A DNA stretch of 64,000 nucleotides, taken from positions 8,232 to 72,231 of the forward strand of contig JBFWNN010000027.1 of NCBI GenBank assembly GCA_050251035.1, in the 5' to 3' direction. The notes under the pieces were generated by a model, which saw only the letters and a list, made by a program, of their open reading frames with translations, was not told the DNA's origin and searched no databases. Source of the DNA: Taklimakanibacter sp050251035 (lineage in GTDB: Bacteria > Pseudomonadota > Alphaproteobacteria > Rhizobiales > Aestuariivirgaceae). Within the stretch, counting starts at the first letter, position 1. Each line of letters opens with the position of its first letter. The position numbers and the translations under genes are program-made. Positions 24,895-33,767 of the stretch are shown piece after piece.

Positions 24895-25878
24895 ATGCTC
24901 GATCTCGATGGACAAGGCCAGGCCCTGCCGGAGGCCGCCCCGGCGGTGGCCGACGGCGAACTGCTCGATGCTTATTCGACGGCGGTGATCGGTGCGGTCG
25001 ACAAGGCCGGGCCGTCCGTCGTCCACATTGCCGTGACCAACGGCCAGGGCCGCCAGGGCGGCGGCTCGGGCTTCATCGTATCCTCGGACGGCCTCATCTT
25101 CACCAACAGCCATGTCGTCTCGGGCGCCAGGACCATCACGGTCGGCACCGCTGACGGCCATCGCGCTGCGGCGCGCATCATCGGCGAGGATCCCGACAGC
25201 GACATCGCCGTCATCCGCACCGACGAGAATCTGAGCGCCGCCCCCCTCGTCCTGCATGATTCCAAGGCGATCAAGCGCGGCCAGCTCGCCATCGCCATCG
25301 GTAATCCCTTGGGCTTCGAGCAGACGGTGACGACCGGCGTCATCAGCGCCATCGGCCGTTCGCTGCGCGCATCGACCGGACGTTTGATCGACGACGTGAT
25401 CCAGACCGATGCGGCGCTCAATCCCGGTAATTCCGGCGGCCCGCTGGTCGATTCGCGCGGCCGCGTCATCGGCGTCAACACCGCCGTCATCCTGGGCGCC
25501 CAGGGCATCTGCTTCTCGGTCGCCAGCAACACCGCGCTCTATGTGCTGAGCCAGATCCTGCAGCACGGTCGGGTGCGCCGGGCGGCGATCGGCATCGAAG
25601 GCCAGCAAAGTGTCGTGCCGCGCCACATCGCGCGCCATGCCGGCATCACCCAGGAGATGGGCGTCAGGGTGATGAAGGTGGTCGAGAAGAGCCCAGCCGA
25701 CGAGGGCGGCATCAAGTCGGGCGATCTCATCATCGCCATCGATGGTCATGCCGTGTCGGGGATCGACGATCTGCTGCGGCTCCTCGATCACGAGCGCGTC
25801 GGCCATGAGACGCGTGTCACGGTGCTGCGCCGCGGCGAATTGCGCGAGCGCTTCATCGTGCCGGTGGAGCGGCGCTAA
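24895..25878 (+). CDS. HtrA/DegP-like serine protease with PDZ domain, no visible signal peptide
   Basis: A 327-residue S1C protease. The catalytic triad is present: His in FTNSHVVSGA, Asp in PDSDIAVIRT and Ser in NPGNSGGPLVDS. A PDZ domain follows (VEKSPADEGGIKSGDLIIAI). ATG 24895 (MLDLDGQGQALPEA) follows a GGAGA site. The longer open frame starting at 24745 is translated repeat DNA and is rejected. With this start there is no signal peptide or membrane segment, unlike periplasmic DegP/DegQ, so it may act in the cytoplasm. Confidence 0.85.
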   Translation: MLDLDGQGQALPEAAPAVADGELLDAYSTAVIGAVDKAGPSVVHIAVTNGQGRQGGGSGFIVSSDGLIFTNSHVVSGARTITVGTADGHRAAARIIGEDPDSDIAVIRTDENLSAAPLVLHDSKAIKRGQLAIAIGNPLGFEQTVTTGVISAIGRSLRASTGRLIDDVIQTDAALNPGNSGGPLVDSRGRVIGVNTAVILGAQGICFSVASNTALYVLSQILQHGRVRRAAIGIEGQQSVVPRHIARHAGITQEMGVRVMKVVEKSPADEGGIKSGDLIIAIDGHAVSGIDDLLRLLDHERVGHETRVTVLRRGELRERFIVPVERR

Positions 25879-25884
25879 TTCCCG

Positions 25885-26370
25885 TCACCGGGCCTTGCCA
25901 TACCGGCGGCGATACAGCTCGTGCACTTCGTCCTCGACTTCCGGCACCGGCCCCTCGACCTTTACCTTGGGCGCAATCTCCGCGATCGGTCGTTGCCGGA
26001 CGGCGAAGCTGTCGCTGATGCCCAGTTCGGCCAGCCAATCGACAAACTGCTGCGAGGACACTGCATAGACGATGCGGCCGAGCCCCACCAAACCATGCGC
26101 CGCCGCGCACATGGGGCAATGCTCACCCGACGTGTAGACTGTGGCCCGGGCGCGTTCGTCAGGTGTCATATGGGTTGCAGCCCAGCGCGCCAGCTCGAAT
26201 TCCGGATGCCGCGTCGCATCACCGCTCGATGTCCGGTTGCGGTCTTCGGCAAGGATATTACCGTCGCCGGAAACGAGCACCGAACCGAAGGGCGCATCGC
26301 CTGCCTCGAGCGCTTCCGTCGCGAGCTCGACGCAGCGGCGCACATAGGCAAGTTCGGCCTTCTCCGTCAT
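25885..26370 (-). CDS. Nucleoside/guanine deaminase-like zinc enzyme
   Basis: A 161-residue member of the cytidine/deoxycytidylate deaminase superfamily. The zinc site is HPEFELARWAA (His and catalytic Glu) and SGEHCPMCAAAHG (two Cys). FGSVLVSGDGNILAE is the usual strand before it. Substrates in this group include guanine, cytosine and tRNA adenosine; the C-terminal extension (about 110-161) fits a guanine-deaminase or CMP/dCMP-like member rather than TadA. ATG 26370 overlaps the stop of the upstream gene. Confidence 0.83.
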   Translation of the reverse strand: MTEKAELAYVRRCVELATEALEAGDAPFGSVLVSGDGNILAEDRNRTSSGDATRHPEFELARWAATHMTPDERARATVYTSGEHCPMCAAAHGLVGLGRIVYAVSSQQFVDWLAELGISDSFAVRQRPIAEIAPKVKVEGPVPEVEDEVHELYRRRYGKAR

Positions 26371-26996
26371 CAGTAAAGCCCGGTCTTGTATTCTTCCTGG
26401 ATTTCGGCTTCGACCTTGTCGGACTCCTCGTGGTCGACCTCGCAGGCGCGCGCCTGCTCCATCACCATATGGGCGAGGCTCGGCAGGAAGCCGCGGTCCT
26501 TCTGCGCCGCGGGGTCCCACAGCTTGGAGCGCCGGAATGCCTTGGCGCAGTGGAAAAAGACCTCTTCCACTTTCACTTTGATGCCGAGCTTGGGCGGCTT
26601 TCCGTTGACGGCGGCCGCTGCGAGCTCGGCCGGATCGTCGATGATCTCGGCCCTGCCGTTCACCCGCAGCGTGTCGTCGATGCCCGGAATGAGGAACAGA
26701 ATGCCCACTTGCGGATTGGCGACGATGTTCTGCATCGTGTCGACCCGGTTGTTGCCGGGCCGGTCCGGGATGATCAGCGTGTGGTCGTCGACGATGCGCA
26801 CGAAGCCTGCCGGATCGCCGCGCGGCGAGACATCGGCATGGCCGTTCTCGTCGGCCGTGCCGATGCACAGGAAGGGCGAGTTCTCGATATAGGTGCGGGC
26901 ATATTTGTCGAGCCGGGCGAGCGTCTTCTTGGCAGCGAGCTCGCTCACCTCGCCCATTTTCGCCCGGAGGGCACTCTTCTCCTCGATCCGGCTCAT
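26370..26996 (-). CDS. Pyridoxamine-phosphate-oxidase-fold FMN-binding protein (MSMEG_1061-like)
   Basis: A 208-residue split-barrel flavoprotein distinct from PdxH. Key regions are YIENSPFLCIGTADENGHAD, SPRGDPAGFVRIVDDHTLII, PDRPGNNRVDTMQNIVANPQ and IGILFLIPGIDDTLRVNGRA, which match the family often annotated as MSMEG_1061-type. It lacks the PdxH C-terminal motif, so a role in general flavin reduction or detoxification is more likely than vitamin B6 synthesis. It is coupled to the deaminase by an ATGA overlap and lies 10 bp downstream of the aminotransferase gene. Confidence 0.82.
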   Translation of the reverse strand: MSRIEEKSALRAKMGEVSELAAKKTLARLDKYARTYIENSPFLCIGTADENGHADVSPRGDPAGFVRIVDDHTLIIPDRPGNNRVDTMQNIVANPQVGILFLIPGIDDTLRVNGRAEIIDDPAELAAAAVNGKPPKLGIKVKVEEVFFHCAKAFRRSKLWDPAAQKDRGFLPSLAHMVMEQARACEVDHEESDKVEAEIQEEYKTGLY

Positions 26997-27006
26997 GCCG
27001 CTCCCC

Positions 27007-28389
27007 TTAGTTTCGCAGATTCTCCTTGAGCACGCGCTCTTCCAGAATGCGCAGGCTCTTGCCGACGATGTCGAACATCTCGTTGATCTCGTCCTCGCGG
27101 ATGATCAGCGGCGGGCAGAAGGCGACCGAATCGCCCATCGGACGCACGATCAGGCCGTTTTCCTGCATGATCTCGGCGGCGAGCGCGCCCACGCCCTTCT
27201 TCGGATCGAAGGCGCGCTTGGTCTTCTTGTCGGCGACGAGCTCGATGGCGCCGATGAGGCCCCGGGCGCGGGTCTCGCCGACCAGCGGGTGGTCGGCGAA
27301 CTGGGCGATGCGCTTCTCGAAGGTCGGCGCCACCTTGCGCACATGCTCCACCGTCTTGTCGCGCTCATAGATCTCGATCGTCTTGAGCGCCACCGCGCAG
27401 CCCACCGGATGGGCCGTATAGGTGAAGCCGTGGCCGAAGGTGCCGATCTTGCGGCTCTCATCGAGCATCGCCTGATAGAGCTCTTCCTCGATGGTGATGG
27501 CGCCCATCGGGAAATAGGCCGAGGTGATGGCCTTCGCCATCGAGATCGAGGACGGCTTCATGCCCATGGTCGTGGTGCCGAACCAGTTGCCGGTGCGGCC
27601 GAAGCCGCAGATCACTTCATCGGCGATGTAGCGGACGTCGTATTTGGCGAGCACCTCGTTGATCCTGGTGAAATAGCCGGCAGGAGGAATGATGACGCCG
27701 CCCGCGCCCATGATCGGCTCGGCGATGAAGGCCGCGACCGTGTCCGGCCCCTCCTTCTGGATGAGATCGTCGAGGTCCTTGGCGAGGCGCTCGGCGAACT
27801 GCTCCTCGCTCTCGCCCGGCTCCGCGAAGCGGTAGTGATGCGGGCAGGAGGTGTGCACGACATTGGCGATCGGCAGGTCGAAGTCGTTATGCACCCAGGG
27901 CAGGCCGGTGAGCGAGGCCGAGGCGATGGTGACGCCATGATAGGCGCGCTGGCGCGAGATGATCTTCTTCTTTTTCGGCCGCCCCTTGGCATTGTTCATG
28001 TACCAGGTGAGCTTGATCTGCATGTCGTTGGCTTCCGAGCCCGAGCCGCCGAACAGCACCTTCGAGGCGGGGCAGGGCGCGATCTCCTTCAGCTTCTCGG
28101 ACAGCTCGATCGCCGCGTCATGCGACTTCCCGGAGAAGACCGACGTATAGGAGAGCTTGCGCATGGACTGCGCCGCGGCCTCGACCAGCTCCTCGTTGCC
28201 GTAGCCGAGCGACGTGCACCACAGCCCGGCCAGGCCCTCGATATAGCGCTTCCCCGTGTCGTCATAGAGATGGATGCCGCGTCCCTCGTTGAGGATGAGC
28301 GGACCGGTCTCGCGATGGCGGACAAGATTGGTATAGGGGTGGATGACCGTCTCGATATCGCGGACGGCCATATTTGACAGACGAGGCAT
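27007..28389 (-). CDS. Class III aminotransferase, probably amine- or omega-amino-acid:pyruvate type
   Basis: A 460-residue PLP aminotransferase. It has the cofactor-binding Asp in RYIADEVICGFGRTGNWFGT and the Schiff-base Lys in SISMAKAITSAYFPMGAI; SEANDMQIKLTWYMNNAKG supplies the phosphate-binding loop. The closest familiar group is putrescine/beta-alanine:pyruvate aminotransferases (SpuC-like). ATG 28389 (MPRLSNMAVRDIETVIHPY) follows AAGGA; a longer start at 28440 is rejected. With the polyamine-type importer, the GabT-like enzyme and the agmatinase-family enzyme elsewhere, a polyamine catabolic role is plausible but not proven. Confidence 0.85.
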   Translation of the reverse strand: MPRLSNMAVRDIETVIHPYTNLVRHRETGPLILNEGRGIHLYDDTGKRYIEGLAGLWCTSLGYGNEELVEAAAQSMRKLSYTSVFSGKSHDAAIELSEKLKEIAPCPASKVLFGGSGSEANDMQIKLTWYMNNAKGRPKKKKIISRQRAYHGVTIASASLTGLPWVHNDFDLPIANVVHTSCPHHYRFAEPGESEEQFAERLAKDLDDLIQKEGPDTVAAFIAEPIMGAGGVIIPPAGYFTRINEVLAKYDVRYIADEVICGFGRTGNWFGTTTMGMKPSSISMAKAITSAYFPMGAITIEEELYQAMLDESRKIGTFGHGFTYTAHPVGCAVALKTIEIYERDKTVEHVRKVAPTFEKRIAQFADHPLVGETRARGLIGAIELVADKKTKRAFDPKKGVGALAAEIMQENGLIVRPMGDSVAFCPPLIIREDEINEMFDIVGKSLRILEERVLKENLRN

Positions 28390-28477
28390 GGGAATCCTTG
28401 CGTAAAGTGCGGGCGCATTCAAGCGCCGGCACTTTGCCACGCCCGCCCCTCAGTCGGCAATGGGACGGCTATACAAT

Positions 28478-30421
28478 CTAAGCACGCCTGTTCTGCCGGT
28501 TGGCGATGAGGTCCTCGACCACCGCCGGATCGGCGAGCGTCGACGTATCGCCGAGATTGCCGAACTCGTCCTCCGCGATCTTGCGCAGGATGCGCCGCAT
28601 GATCTTGCCGGAGCGGGTCTTGGGCAGGCCCGGCGAGAACTGCAGGAGGTCGGGCGAGGCGATCGGGCCGATCTCCTTGCGCACATGCTGGACCAGCTCC
28701 TGGCGCAGGCCGTCCGACCCCTTCTCGCCCGTCATCAAGGTCACATAGCAATAGATGCCGGTGCCCTTGATGTCGTGCGGATAGCCGACCACCGCGGCCT
28801 CCGACACTTTCGGATGCGAGACCAGCGCCGATTCGACTTCCGCCGTGCCGAGCCGGTGGCCCGAGACATTGAGCACGTCGTCGACGCGGCCGGTGATCCA
28901 GTAGTAGCCGTCAGCGTCGCGCCGGCAGCCGTCGCCGGTGAAATACATGCCCTTATAGGCCGAGAAATAGGTCTGCACGAAGCGCTCGTGATCGCCATAG
29001 ACGCTGCGCATCTGGCCGGGCCAGGAATCGAGGATGACGAGATTGCCGGACGCCGCGCCATTGAGGATGGTGCCCTTGTCGTCGACCAGCGCCGGCTTGC
29101 AGCCGAAGAACGGCCTGGTCGCCGAGCCGGGCTTGAGCTTGGTGGCGCCCGGCAGCGGCGTGATCAATATGCCGCCGGTTTCCGTCTGCCACCAGGTATC
29201 GACGATCGGGCAGCGGTGATCGCCGACCACGCGGTGATACCATTCCCAGGCTTCCGGATTGATCGGCTCGCCGACGCTGCCGAGGAGCCTGAGCGACTTG
29301 CGCGAGGTCCGCTTCACCAGCGCCTCGCCCGCGCCCATCAGCGCGCGGATGGCGGTCGGCGCGGTATAGAAGATGTTGACCTGATGCTTGTCCACCACTT
29401 CCCAGAAGCGCGAGGCGTTCGGATAGTTGGGCACGCCTTCGAACATCAAGGTGATGGCGCCGTTGGCGAGCGGGCCATAGAGGATATAGGTATGCCCGGT
29501 CACCCAGCCCACATCCGCCGTGCACCAATAGATGTCGCCGTCGTGATAGTCGAAGACATATTGGTGGGTCATCGACGCGAAGAGCAGGTAGCCGCCGGTC
29601 GTGTGCAGCACGCCCTTGGGCTTGCCGGTCGAGCCTGACGTGTAGAGGATGAACAGCGGGTCTTCCGCCTTCATCTTCTCCGGCTTGCATTCGGCCGGGA
29701 CCTTCGCCGCCTCCTCGTGATACCAGAAATCGCGGCCCGCCTGCATGGCGATGTTGCCGCCGGTACGCCGCACCACCAGGACCTTCTCGCCGCCTTCGCA
29801 TTTCTTCAGGGCCTCGTCGGTGTTCGCCTTGAGCGGGATCTTGCGGCCGCCGCGCAGGCCCTCATCGGCGGTGACGATGAATTTCGACTTGGCGTCGGTG
29901 ATGCGGCCGGAAAGCGAGTCGGGCGAGAAGCCGCCGAACACCACCGAATGCACCGCCCCGATCCGGGCGCAGGCGAGCATGGCATAGGCCGCTTCCGGGA
30001 TCATCGGCATGTAGATGGTGACCCGGTCGCCCTTCTTGACGCCTTGCGCTTTCAGCACATTGGCGAAGCGGCAGACCTGCTCGTAGAGCTCGCGATAGGT
30101 GATCTTCTTGTCGTAATAGGGATCATCGCCCTCCCAGATGATCGCCGTCTGATGGCCTCGCTTCTTGAGGTGCCTGTCGATGCAGTTGACCGACACGTTG
30201 AGCACGCCGTCCTCGAACCATTTGATCGATACATTGTCATGGGCGAAGCTGGTATTCTTGATCTTCTTCGGCGCCTTGAACCAGTCCAGCCGCTTGGCGT
30301 GCTTGGCCCAGAACTTGTCCGGCGCGGCGATCGATTCCGCATACATCTTCTTGTATTGGGCGTCGCTCACCAGGGCCCGCTTCTTCCACTGGGCCGGAAC
30401 CGGATAGACCTTGTCGGACAT
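28478..30421 (-). CDS. acs: Acetyl-CoA synthetase
   Basis: A 647-residue AMP-forming acetyl-CoA synthetase (acetate + ATP + CoA). The adenylate-forming motifs are LFILYTSGSTGKPKGVLHTT, VDTWWQTETGGILITP and YFTGDGCRRDADGYYWITGR. The C-terminal LPKTRSGKIMRRILRKIA holds the catalytic lysine that protein acetylation silences in this family. ATG 30421 (MSDKVYPVPAQW) is preferred over 30442. The gene lies 88 bp upstream of the aminotransferase on the same strand and diverges from the DMT exporter. Confidence 0.96.
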   Translation of the reverse strand: MSDKVYPVPAQWKKRALVSDAQYKKMYAESIAAPDKFWAKHAKRLDWFKAPKKIKNTSFAHDNVSIKWFEDGVLNVSVNCIDRHLKKRGHQTAIIWEGDDPYYDKKITYRELYEQVCRFANVLKAQGVKKGDRVTIYMPMIPEAAYAMLACARIGAVHSVVFGGFSPDSLSGRITDAKSKFIVTADEGLRGGRKIPLKANTDEALKKCEGGEKVLVVRRTGGNIAMQAGRDFWYHEEAAKVPAECKPEKMKAEDPLFILYTSGSTGKPKGVLHTTGGYLLFASMTHQYVFDYHDGDIYWCTADVGWVTGHTYILYGPLANGAITLMFEGVPNYPNASRFWEVVDKHQVNIFYTAPTAIRALMGAGEALVKRTSRKSLRLLGSVGEPINPEAWEWYHRVVGDHRCPIVDTWWQTETGGILITPLPGATKLKPGSATRPFFGCKPALVDDKGTILNGAASGNLVILDSWPGQMRSVYGDHERFVQTYFSAYKGMYFTGDGCRRDADGYYWITGRVDDVLNVSGHRLGTAEVESALVSHPKVSEAAVVGYPHDIKGTGIYCYVTLMTGEKGSDGLRQELVQHVRKEIGPIASPDLLQFSPGLPKTRSGKIMRRILRKIAEDEFGNLGDTSTLADPAVVEDLIANRQNRRA

Positions 30422-30528
30422 AAGCAAAATCCTCCCTCTCATGCCGCGTTCGGGCGAGTATTATCGGCGCCCCGTCTTATCCTTGCAATCCGCCAACTGT
30501 CTAAGAAAGTCAAACCTTCTAAGGCCGC

Positions 30529-31404
30529 ATGCCCATCCATCTCCTCTGGTTCATCGTCCTCGGCTGCTTCTGGGGCCTCACCCCGTCGCTCTACAAGCTC
30601 ATGGGCGAGCACGGCCTGCCGATCACCCATATCATCGTCTATACCGGGCTGATCGTCGGCCTGGCCCTCGCCGTCCCGCCGCTCGCCCGCGGTCGCTTCG
30701 TCGTGAGCCGGGAGGTCATGCTCTATGGCCTCGGCTGCGCCGCTTTGCTCAACATCCCTTTCGCCATGAGCCTGTTCTTCTCGCGGCAGGTGGCCGCCAC
30801 CGAATATGCGCTCATCGTCTCGACCGCCCCGTTCTGGAATTACCTCCTGGCCCTGTTCACCAGGCGCGAGATCGCCCATCCGCGCCGGATCGGCGGCCTC
30901 ATGGTCGGCTTCCTGTCGAGCGCCGTGCTGATCTTGTCGCGCGGCGGGACGGGTCAAAGCGTAATGTCGTGGTGGGTCGTCGCCGCCTTCGCCGTCCCCA
31001 TCGTCTACAGCGCCTACAACTGGTTCGCCGGCGCCTATTGGCCGAAGAATGCCGATATCATGACGGTCGGCGCGGCCGAGTCGGTCTTCTCCGGCCTCCT
31101 GGCCATACCCTTCATGCTGGTCCTGGCGCCGCCCTGGGGCGAGACGGCGCCGGCGCTCTTCGCCTATTGGACGGCGGGCCTCGCCGCCCTCCTGTGGATC
31201 GTCGAGCGCATCGCCTTCTTCACCCTCATTCGCGAGAAGGGCGCCTTCTACACCATCCAGGCGATCTATGTGTCGACGCCGGCCGCGGTGCTGTGGGCAA
31301 TCTTCATCTTCCAGCGGCCCGCCGATCCCTGGATCTGGGTCAGCCTCGCGATCCTCATGGTCGCCTTGTGGCTCAACAACAGCCGGCTGCGGACCGGCGT
31401 CTAG
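30529..31404 (+). CDS. EamA/DMT-superfamily transporter
   Basis: A 291-residue inner-membrane protein with about ten helices in two EamA repeats. It opens IHLLWFIVLGCFWGLTPSLY, with the repeat-1 feature AATEYALIVSTAPFWNYLLA and the second repeat around VVAAFAVPIVYSAYNWFAGA. Such proteins usually export metabolites or amino acids; no substrate is indicated. The stop overlaps the convergent methyltransferase gene by 4 bp. Confidence 0.85.
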   Translation: MPIHLLWFIVLGCFWGLTPSLYKLMGEHGLPITHIIVYTGLIVGLALAVPPLARGRFVVSREVMLYGLGCAALLNIPFAMSLFFSRQVAATEYALIVSTAPFWNYLLALFTRREIAHPRRIGGLMVGFLSSAVLILSRGGTGQSVMSWWVVAAFAVPIVYSAYNWFAGAYWPKNADIMTVGAAESVFSGLLAIPFMLVLAPPWGETAPALFAYWTAGLAALLWIVERIAFFTLIREKGAFYTIQAIYVSTPAAVLWAIFIFQRPADPWIWVSLAILMVALWLNNSRLRTGV

Positions 31405-32051
31405 ATCCGCCACACCGCCGTGCGCTTGATCTCGGCATCTTCCAGCTCGCGGGTCACCGGCACATTGTAGTCGATGACATGCAGCAAGGCGGGTTTCGGC
31501 AGATAGGACCGGCCGGGATCGCCGATCAATATGTCGGCCCCCTTTGCTTTGGCCGCGCTGAGCCAGGCCTGCACACGTTCCGCGAGCGCTTTCTCATAGA
31601 ACAGGTCGCCGACCAAGACGACGTCGAAGCCGGTCGGAGCGCTGTCCAGCAGGTCTTCGTCGCTGACCTCGATCGCGACGCCGTTCGCCTGCGCATTGAG
31701 GCGCGCCGCGGCGCAGGCGAAAGGATCGATATCGGCGGCGAGCACCGCGCGCGCCCCCGCTTTGCCGGCGGCGATGGCGACGAGGCCCGAGCCCGTGGCG
31801 AGATCGAGCACGGTCTTGCCTTCGACCAGTTGCGGATGATCGAGGACATAGCGCGCCAGCGCCTGGCCGCCGGCCCAGGCGAAGGCCCAGAAGGGCGGCG
31901 GCAGGCCGATCTCGCCCAGTTCCTCTTCGGTCTTCTGCCAGATCGGCACCGCCTCGTGCGCCAGATGCAGAACGACCTCGGGCACGAGCGGTGGCGCCAG
32001 GAGGCTGGTATTTTTCCGGATGAAGCCCGGGTGATCGACGATCTTCAGCAC
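31401..32051 (-). CDS. METTL20-like protein lysine methyltransferase (ETF beta-subunit type)
   Basis: A 216-residue class I methyltransferase of the nicotinamide N-methyltransferase-like group that contains mitochondrial METTL20 and its alphaproteobacterial relatives. Features are PPFWAFAWAGGQALARYVLD, the SAM motif TVLDLATGSGLVAIAAGKAG, AADIDPFACAAARLNAQANG and the post-strand-4 motif VLVGDLFYEKALAE, where (D/E)-L/V-F/Y-Y is typical. By family knowledge it may methylate a lysine of electron transfer flavoprotein beta. It is last in the tsaD-gpsA-YciI-EVE gene row, 1 bp after EVE. Confidence 0.75.
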   Translation of the reverse strand: MLKIVDHPGFIRKNTSLLAPPLVPEVVLHLAHEAVPIWQKTEEELGEIGLPPPFWAFAWAGGQALARYVLDHPQLVEGKTVLDLATGSGLVAIAAGKAGARAVLAADIDPFACAAARLNAQANGVAIEVSDEDLLDSAPTGFDVVLVGDLFYEKALAERVQAWLSAAKAKGADILIGDPGRSYLPKPALLHVIDYNVPVTRELEDAEIKRTAVWRI

Positions 32052-32052
32052 A

Positions 32053-32475
32053 TCAAGGTTTCTTCACGCCGCCCATGCCGCAGACCATCTTCCATTCTTC
32101 AGACGTGACGGGCTGCACCGAGAGCCGTGAATTGTTGACCAGCACCATGTCCTTGAGCCGCTTGTCGGCCTTGCACTGGGCGAGCGTCACCGGCTTCGGC
32201 ACGTCCTCGACGGCGCGGATGTCGACGCATTCCCACGGGCCTTCCTTCGCGGTCGAATCCGGATGCGCCAGCTTCGACACCTCGACGATGCCGACGATCG
32301 CCTTGCTCTCGCCCGAGTGATAGAAGAAGCCCTTGTCGCCGAGCTTCATGTCCTTCATGTTCTTGCGCGCCTGGAAGTTGCGCACGCCGGTCCATTCCTC
32401 GCCGGCCTTGCCTTTCGCCTTCTGCTGGTCCCACGACCAGGTTTCGGGCTCCGATTTGAACAACCAATAGGCCAT
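32053..32475 (-). CDS. EVE domain protein
   Basis: A 140-residue EVE (PUA-like fold) protein that begins MAYWLFKSEPETWSWDQQKA, a hallmark of the Thy28/EVE family. GVRNFQARKNMKDMKLGDKG and FFYHSGESKAIVGIVEVSKL line the pocket that binds modified bases in related proteins. The cellular role in bacteria is not settled. ATG 32475 overlaps the YciI stop. Confidence 0.9.
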   Translation of the reverse strand: MAYWLFKSEPETWSWDQQKAKGKAGEEWTGVRNFQARKNMKDMKLGDKGFFYHSGESKAIVGIVEVSKLAHPDSTAKEGPWECVDIRAVEDVPKPVTLAQCKADKRLKDMVLVNNSRLSVQPVTSEEWKMVCGMGGVKKP

Positions 32476-32765
32476 CACTTCACCTCCGGATTTTTGAGAC
32501 CCCATGTCCAGGCGCGGATCTCCACCGCCGCGAACAGCCCGGCCTTGGCGTAAGGATCGTTCTTGGCGACCTCCTCGGCCCCCGCCCGGTCCTTCGCCTC
32601 GACGATGACCAGCGATCCGATCGGGCTGCCGGCCTCGTCGGTGAACGGCCCCGCCGCCTTGAGCCGGGCGCCCAGGCTGTTGAGATAATCGATATGGCCG
32701 GGCCGCTCCTTCAGGCGCAAGTCGACCGAATCGGGTTTGTCCGTGCAGATCAAGGCATAGAGCAT
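32475..32765 (-). CDS. YciI-like protein
   Basis: A 96-residue YciI-family protein with a ferredoxin-like fold. It opens MLYALICTDKPDSVDLRLKE; RPGHIDYLNSLG carries the conserved His and AKNDPYAKAGLFAAVEIRAW the conserved Asp proposed to form an active site. No reaction is established. It sits 12 bp after gpsA and is coupled to the EVE gene. Confidence 0.9.
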   Translation of the reverse strand: MLYALICTDKPDSVDLRLKERPGHIDYLNSLGARLKAAGPFTDEAGSPIGSLVIVEAKDRAGAEEVAKNDPYAKAGLFAAVEIRAWTWGLKNPEVK

Positions 32766-32777
32766 GTCTTCGTCCTT

Positions 32778-33767
32778 TTAGGCGCGATGGAATTCCGGGT
32801 TGACGGGGCGGGCCAGGAGCCGCGCGATCTCTTCCTCGGGTTTGGAGCCCTGGTCAATGATCGCGTGGACGGCGGTCGAGATCGGCATGTCGATATTCTG
32901 CTGCCTGGCGAGCTGGGCGACGATCTTCGCCGTGGCGATGCCTTCGACCGTGCCCTTGGCCAGGGCCTTGGCCTCGGCGGCGCTCTTGCCCTCGCCGAGC
33001 TTGAGCCCGAAGGAGAAATTGCGCGATTGCCGGCTCGAGCAGGTGAGCAGGAGATCGCCGAGGCCCGACAGCCCGGTCAGCGTCTCAGGTCTTCCGCCCA
33101 GCGCCTTGCCGAAGCGGGTCAGCTCGGCGAAGGCGCGGGTGGTGAGGGCGGCGCGGGCGCTGTCGCCGAGATCCTTCCCGGCCGCGATCCCGCAGGCGAT
33201 CGCCAGCACGTTCTTCACGGCGCCCCCCAGCGCCACGCCGCGCAGATCGTCGGACGGATAGATGCGAAAGGTCGTGAGACTCAAAGCCTGGGCCCAATCC
33301 TTGGCGAGCCTGAGATGGGGGCCGGCGAGCGTCACCGCGGTCGGCTGGCCCAGCGCCACATCGGCGGCGAAGCTCGGACCCGAGAGCACGAGGCCCGGAC
33401 ATTGGGGCAGGCAGTCGGCGAGGACTTCCGGCATGAGCTCGCCGCTTTCGGCCTCGATGCCCTTGGCGCAGACGATGACGGGCGCGCTCAAGCCCCGGAA
33501 CTGGCCGAGGACCTGGCGCAGATGTTGCGCCGGAACCACCGCCAGCACCGCGTCCGATGCCGCGAGGTCACCGGGCGCGGTGGTGGCCGCCACCGCCGCG
33601 CCGAACGTGACGCCCGGCAGCCGGCTGGTGAGCGTGCGCTTGGCATTGATCTCCCGCGCCGCTTCGGGCCGGCGCGCCCAGATCGTCACCGCGTGTCCGG
33701 CGCGCTCGGCGACGGCGGCGAGCGCCAGGCCCCAGCTGCCGGCGCCGATGACGCCGATGCGGCTCAT
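32778..33767 (-). CDS. gpsA: Glycerol-3-phosphate dehydrogenase [NAD(P)+]
   Basis: A 329-residue enzyme that reduces dihydroxyacetone phosphate to sn-glycerol 3-phosphate for phospholipid synthesis. It has the Rossmann motif RIGVIGAGSWGLALAAVAE, LSGPSFAADVALGQPTAVTL, and the catalytic lysine in LGGAVKNVLAIACGIAAG. LTGLSGLGDLLLTCSSRQSR is a GpsA signature. ATG 33767 overlaps the tsaD stop (ATGA). Confidence 0.96.
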   Translation of the reverse strand: MSRIGVIGAGSWGLALAAVAERAGHAVTIWARRPEAAREINAKRTLTSRLPGVTFGAAVAATTAPGDLAASDAVLAVVPAQHLRQVLGQFRGLSAPVIVCAKGIEAESGELMPEVLADCLPQCPGLVLSGPSFAADVALGQPTAVTLAGPHLRLAKDWAQALSLTTFRIYPSDDLRGVALGGAVKNVLAIACGIAAGKDLGDSARAALTTRAFAELTRFGKALGGRPETLTGLSGLGDLLLTCSSRQSRNFSFGLKLGEGKSAAEAKALAKGTVEGIATAKIVAQLARQQNIDMPISTAVHAIIDQGSKPEEEIARLLARPVNPEFHRA

